64,000 nt of DNA, taken from Prosthecodimorpha hirschii. Its GTDB lineage: Bacteria; Pseudomonadota; Alphaproteobacteria; Rhizobiales; Ancalomicrobiaceae. This document shows, piece after piece, positions 62,019 to 64,000 of this stretch; the stretch's first letter is position 1; every line of letters begins with the position of its first letter. The translations under genes and the position numbers were made by a program. The stretch is from positions 5,096,001-5,160,000 of the forward strand of contig NZ_LJYW01000001.1 in NCBI RefSeq assembly GCF_001305515.1. The letters are read 5' to 3'. The notes beneath the pieces are model-generated. The model was not told where the DNA came from. It saw only the letters and a list, made by a program, of their open reading frames with translations, and ran no database searches.

Positions 62019-62897
62019 TCAGGCCTTCAGCGTCGGGAAGACATGCACCACCTGGCTGTCGTCCTCCAGGCCGTGACCGGCCTCGGAGGAGGCGACGAAC
62101 AGCCGGTGGGCGGTGGCGGCCAGCGGGGTGGCGGCGCCGGCATCCTGGCCGGCGGCGAGCACGATGCCGAGATCCTTGACGAAGATGTCGACCGCGCTGG
62201 TCACTTCCGGATTGTCGCGGATCATGCGTGGGCCGCGGTCGGTCAGCATCCAGCTCATCGCCGCCGAGCCGGACATGATGTCGAGCACCACGGCCGGGTC
62301 GACGCCGACCGATTTGGCGAGCGCCAGCGCCTCGCCGGCGGCGGCCAGGTGCACGCCGCAGAGGAGCTGGTTGATCGCCTTCACGGTCGCGCCCTGGCCG
62401 GCCGTCTCGCCGACATGGCGCAGGCGGCTGCCCATGGCGAGGAGAAGCGCGCGGTTCCGCTCGAACAGGTCGACCGGGGCGGCCGCCATGATGGTCAGCG
62501 TGCCGGCCTTGGCGCCGGCGACGCCGCCGGAGACCGGGGCATCGACGAAGCGGCGGCCGGTCGCCTCGACGCGCGCGGCGAGAGCCGCCGCCGCGCCGGG
62601 CGGGCAGGGCGCCATCAGGATCACGCTGGCGCCCGCCGGCAGGGCCTCGAGCGCGCCGTCGGCGAACAGGACGGTCTCGGCCTGCGCCGCATTGACGACC
62701 ATCAGCACCAGGGCTTCGGCGCCGGCCGCGGCCTCCGCCGCACTGGACGCCGCCCGCCCGCCTTCCGCCAGCAGGGGGGCGGCCGCCTCGGCGCGCCGGT
62801 CGTAGCCGACGACCGCGAAGCCGGCCCGGGCCAGATTGACGGCCATCGGGCCGCCCATGGAGCCGAGGCCGACGAAACCAATGCGCTGTCCGGTCAT
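62019..62897 (-). CDS. beta-hydroxyacid dehydrogenase, 3-hydroxyisobutyrate / L-threonate type
   Basis: A 292-residue NAD(P)-dependent dehydrogenase: IGFVGLGSMGGPMAVNLARAGF as the cofactor loop, DAPVSGGVAGAKAGTLTIM as the substrate loop, and GQGATVKAINQLLCGVHLAAAGEALALA with the catalytic lysine. The wording is close to L-threonate dehydrogenase (LtnD) and glyoxylate reductases of this family. It lies five bases after a TRAP transporter gene, so it probably oxidises the imported hydroxyacid. Further genes of the operon are beyond the window. Confidence 0.88.
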   Translation of the reverse strand: MTGQRIGFVGLGSMGGPMAVNLARAGFAVVGYDRRAEAAAPLLAEGGRAASSAAEAAAGAEALVLMVVNAAQAETVLFADGALEALPAGASVILMAPCPPGAAAALAARVEATGRRFVDAPVSGGVAGAKAGTLTIMAAAPVDLFERNRALLLAMGSRLRHVGETAGQGATVKAINQLLCGVHLAAAGEALALAKSVGVDPAVVLDIMSGSAAMSWMLTDRGPRMIRDNPEVTSAVDIFVKDLGIVLAAGQDAGAATPLAATAHRLFVASSEAGHGLEDDSQVVHVFPTLKA

Positions 62898-62902
62898 GTC
62901 GC

Positions 62903-64000
62903 TCACTTCAAGGTCAGGGCTGGGATGTAGGAATAGAGGGCAAGGATGATCAGCGCGGCCAGATAGAAGGGCGCCAGTTCCTTCGCGGTCCGGATGATGC
63001 CGGTTCGGGCGATCGAGGCCGAGATGAACAGCGTGGTGCCGACCGGCGGGGTGTAGAGCCCGATCGCCAGGTTCAGGACCATGATCATGCCGAGCTGGGT
63101 CAGGTCGAGGCCGATCACCTTGGCGAGCGGCACGAAGATCGGCCCGAGCAGCAGGATGGCGGCCGGCAGGTCGATGAACATGCCGGCGACCAGCATGATC
63201 AGGTTCATGGCCACGATGATCAGCCACGGGCTCTTCAGCGTCTCCAGCGCCCAGGTGGCGAAGACCTGCGGCGCCTGAACGTAGGTCATGATCCAGCCGA
63301 TCACCGCCGACGACATGATCACCAGCATCACGACGCCGGTGGCGACGCCGGCCGAGACGATCGCGCCGTAGACGCGCGCCCAGGTCAGGTCGCGATAGAT
63401 CAAGAGCCCCGCGCCGAGCGAATAGAACACCGCCAGCACCGAGACCTCGGTCGGCGTCGCGATGCCGAAGCGCAGGAAGACCAGGATGAAGACCGGCATG
63501 GCGAGCGCCGGCAAGGCCTTCAGCAGGAGCGTGCGGAAGCGATCCCACTCGAACGGCACCTTGGAGAGCGGGAAGCCGCGCAGCCGCGCCGAGACGTTGT
63601 TCACGGCCACGAAGGCGGCGGTGAGCATCAGGCCCGGCACGACGCCGGCGAAGAACAGGGCGCTGACCGAGACGTCGGAGACCAGCGAATAGAGGATCAT
63701 CGGGATCGAGGGCGGGATCAGGATCGCGATGGTCGAGGCGGCGGCGTTGTTGGCCGCGCAATAGGCGGCCGGATAGCCGGACTGCTTCTGCCACGGGATC
63801 AGCATGCCGCCGATCGCGGTGGCATCCGCCACCGCCGAGCCCGAGACGCCGCCGAACACCGCCGAGCCGACCACGCTGGTCGAGGCGAGGCCGCCGCGAT
63901 AGCGCTGCACCAGGATGGTGGCGAATTCGATCATGCTGCGGCCGAGCGCGCCGCTCATCATCAGGCTGCCGGCCAGGATGAAGAAGGGCAGGGCCAGCAT
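62903..64000 (-). CDS. dctM: TRAP transporter large permease (DctM), partial
   Basis: The last 365 residues of a DctM-type subunit; the start lies beyond the right edge. Visible marks: LALPFFILAGSLMMSGALGRSM, SAVFGGVSGSAVADATAIGGMLIP, YCAANNAAASTIAILIPPSIPMILY and FIDLPAAILLLGPIFVPLAKVIGLD, plus about ten hydrophobic segments. TRAP transporters take up organic acids with a periplasmic binding protein. The downstream dehydrogenase suggests a hydroxyacid substrate such as threonate, by inference. Confidence 0.93.
   Translation of the reverse strand: MLALPFFILAGSLMMSGALGRSMIEFATILVQRYRGGLASTSVVGSAVFGGVSGSAVADATAIGGMLIPWQKQSGYPAAYCAANNAAASTIAILIPPSIPMILYSLVSDVSVSALFFAGVVPGLMLTAAFVAVNNVSARLRGFPLSKVPFEWDRFRTLLLKALPALAMPVFILVFLRFGIATPTEVSVLAVFYSLGAGLLIYRDLTWARVYGAIVSAGVATGVVMLVIMSSAVIGWIMTYVQAPQVFATWALETLKSPWLIIVAMNLIMLVAGMFIDLPAAILLLGPIFVPLAKVIGLDLTQLGMIMVLNLAIGLYTPPVGTTLFISASIARTGIIRTAKELAPFYLAALIILALYSYIPALTLK

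Overview
The window is high-GC DNA (clearly well above 60% by eye) with alphaproteobacterial gene content, most likely Hyphomicrobiales. The pointers are a DUF6460-like membrane protein, an AsmA protein beside an acetoacetyl-CoA synthetase, IS481 debris, the TA-flanked palindromic repeats, and aliphatic-sulfonate transport systems organised as in rhizobia-like bacteria. No rRNA or tRNA is visible, so the genus is not assigned.

Left third (1-36,000): an organosulfur acquisition island. After a partial gene and an IS481 remnant that was itself invaded by a palindromic mini-element (311-940), there is a minus-strand block (8762 to 1110). It encodes a thioredoxin-fold protein, a FAD flavoprotein, a two-cluster ferredoxin, a sulfonate-type ABC transporter (ATPase, permease, binding protein), then a second ferredoxin and flavoprotein. 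An MFS exporter follows. Next comes a seven-gene plus-strand operon (10,928-18,444): SsuD-like monooxygenase, SsuA/C/B-like transporter, acyl-CoA-dehydrogenase-like flavoprotein, cysteine-dioxygenase-like cupin and a multi-rhodanese protein, closed by a clear terminator. Another binding protein and a third flavoprotein/ferredoxin pair follow. Then a branched-chain-type ABC transporter (fused LivHM) is interleaved with OsmC, glyoxalase-like, luciferase-like and alkylhydroperoxidase-like genes, followed by a second luciferase-like monooxygenase, a MetNIQ transporter and a decayed ssuA. The shared inference is import of small organosulfur compounds, oxidative or reductive C-S cleavage, and handling of the released sulfur and peroxide. 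The substrates cannot be read from sequence.

Middle (36,000-41,250): a quinone-oxidoreductase-like gene, an SDR gene divergent from a TetR regulator with two palindromic operators, and a MarR regulator (two perfect palindromes upstream) coupled to an MFS transporter.

Right-centre (41,254-56,088): a complete type I-G (formerly I-U) CRISPR-Cas locus read on the minus strand: csb1 (Cas7), csb2 (Cas5-Cas6), cas3 with C-terminal HD, a probable Cas8-type subunit, a Phd/VapC toxin-antitoxin pair placed inside the cas operon, a cas4-cas1 fusion, cas2, a leader with a long G-rich tract, and a 45-repeat array. A WYL regulator is divergent from csb1. The gap between cas8 and the toxin-antitoxin pair holds CRISPR-repeat-like sequence, the most intriguing unexplained signal in the window.

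Right end (56,184-64,000): ordinary chromosome: a FAD oxidoreductase, a small membrane protein, AsmA, acetoacetyl-CoA synthetase, a 3-hydroxyisobutyrate-dehydrogenase-type enzyme and a partial TRAP transporter large subunit.
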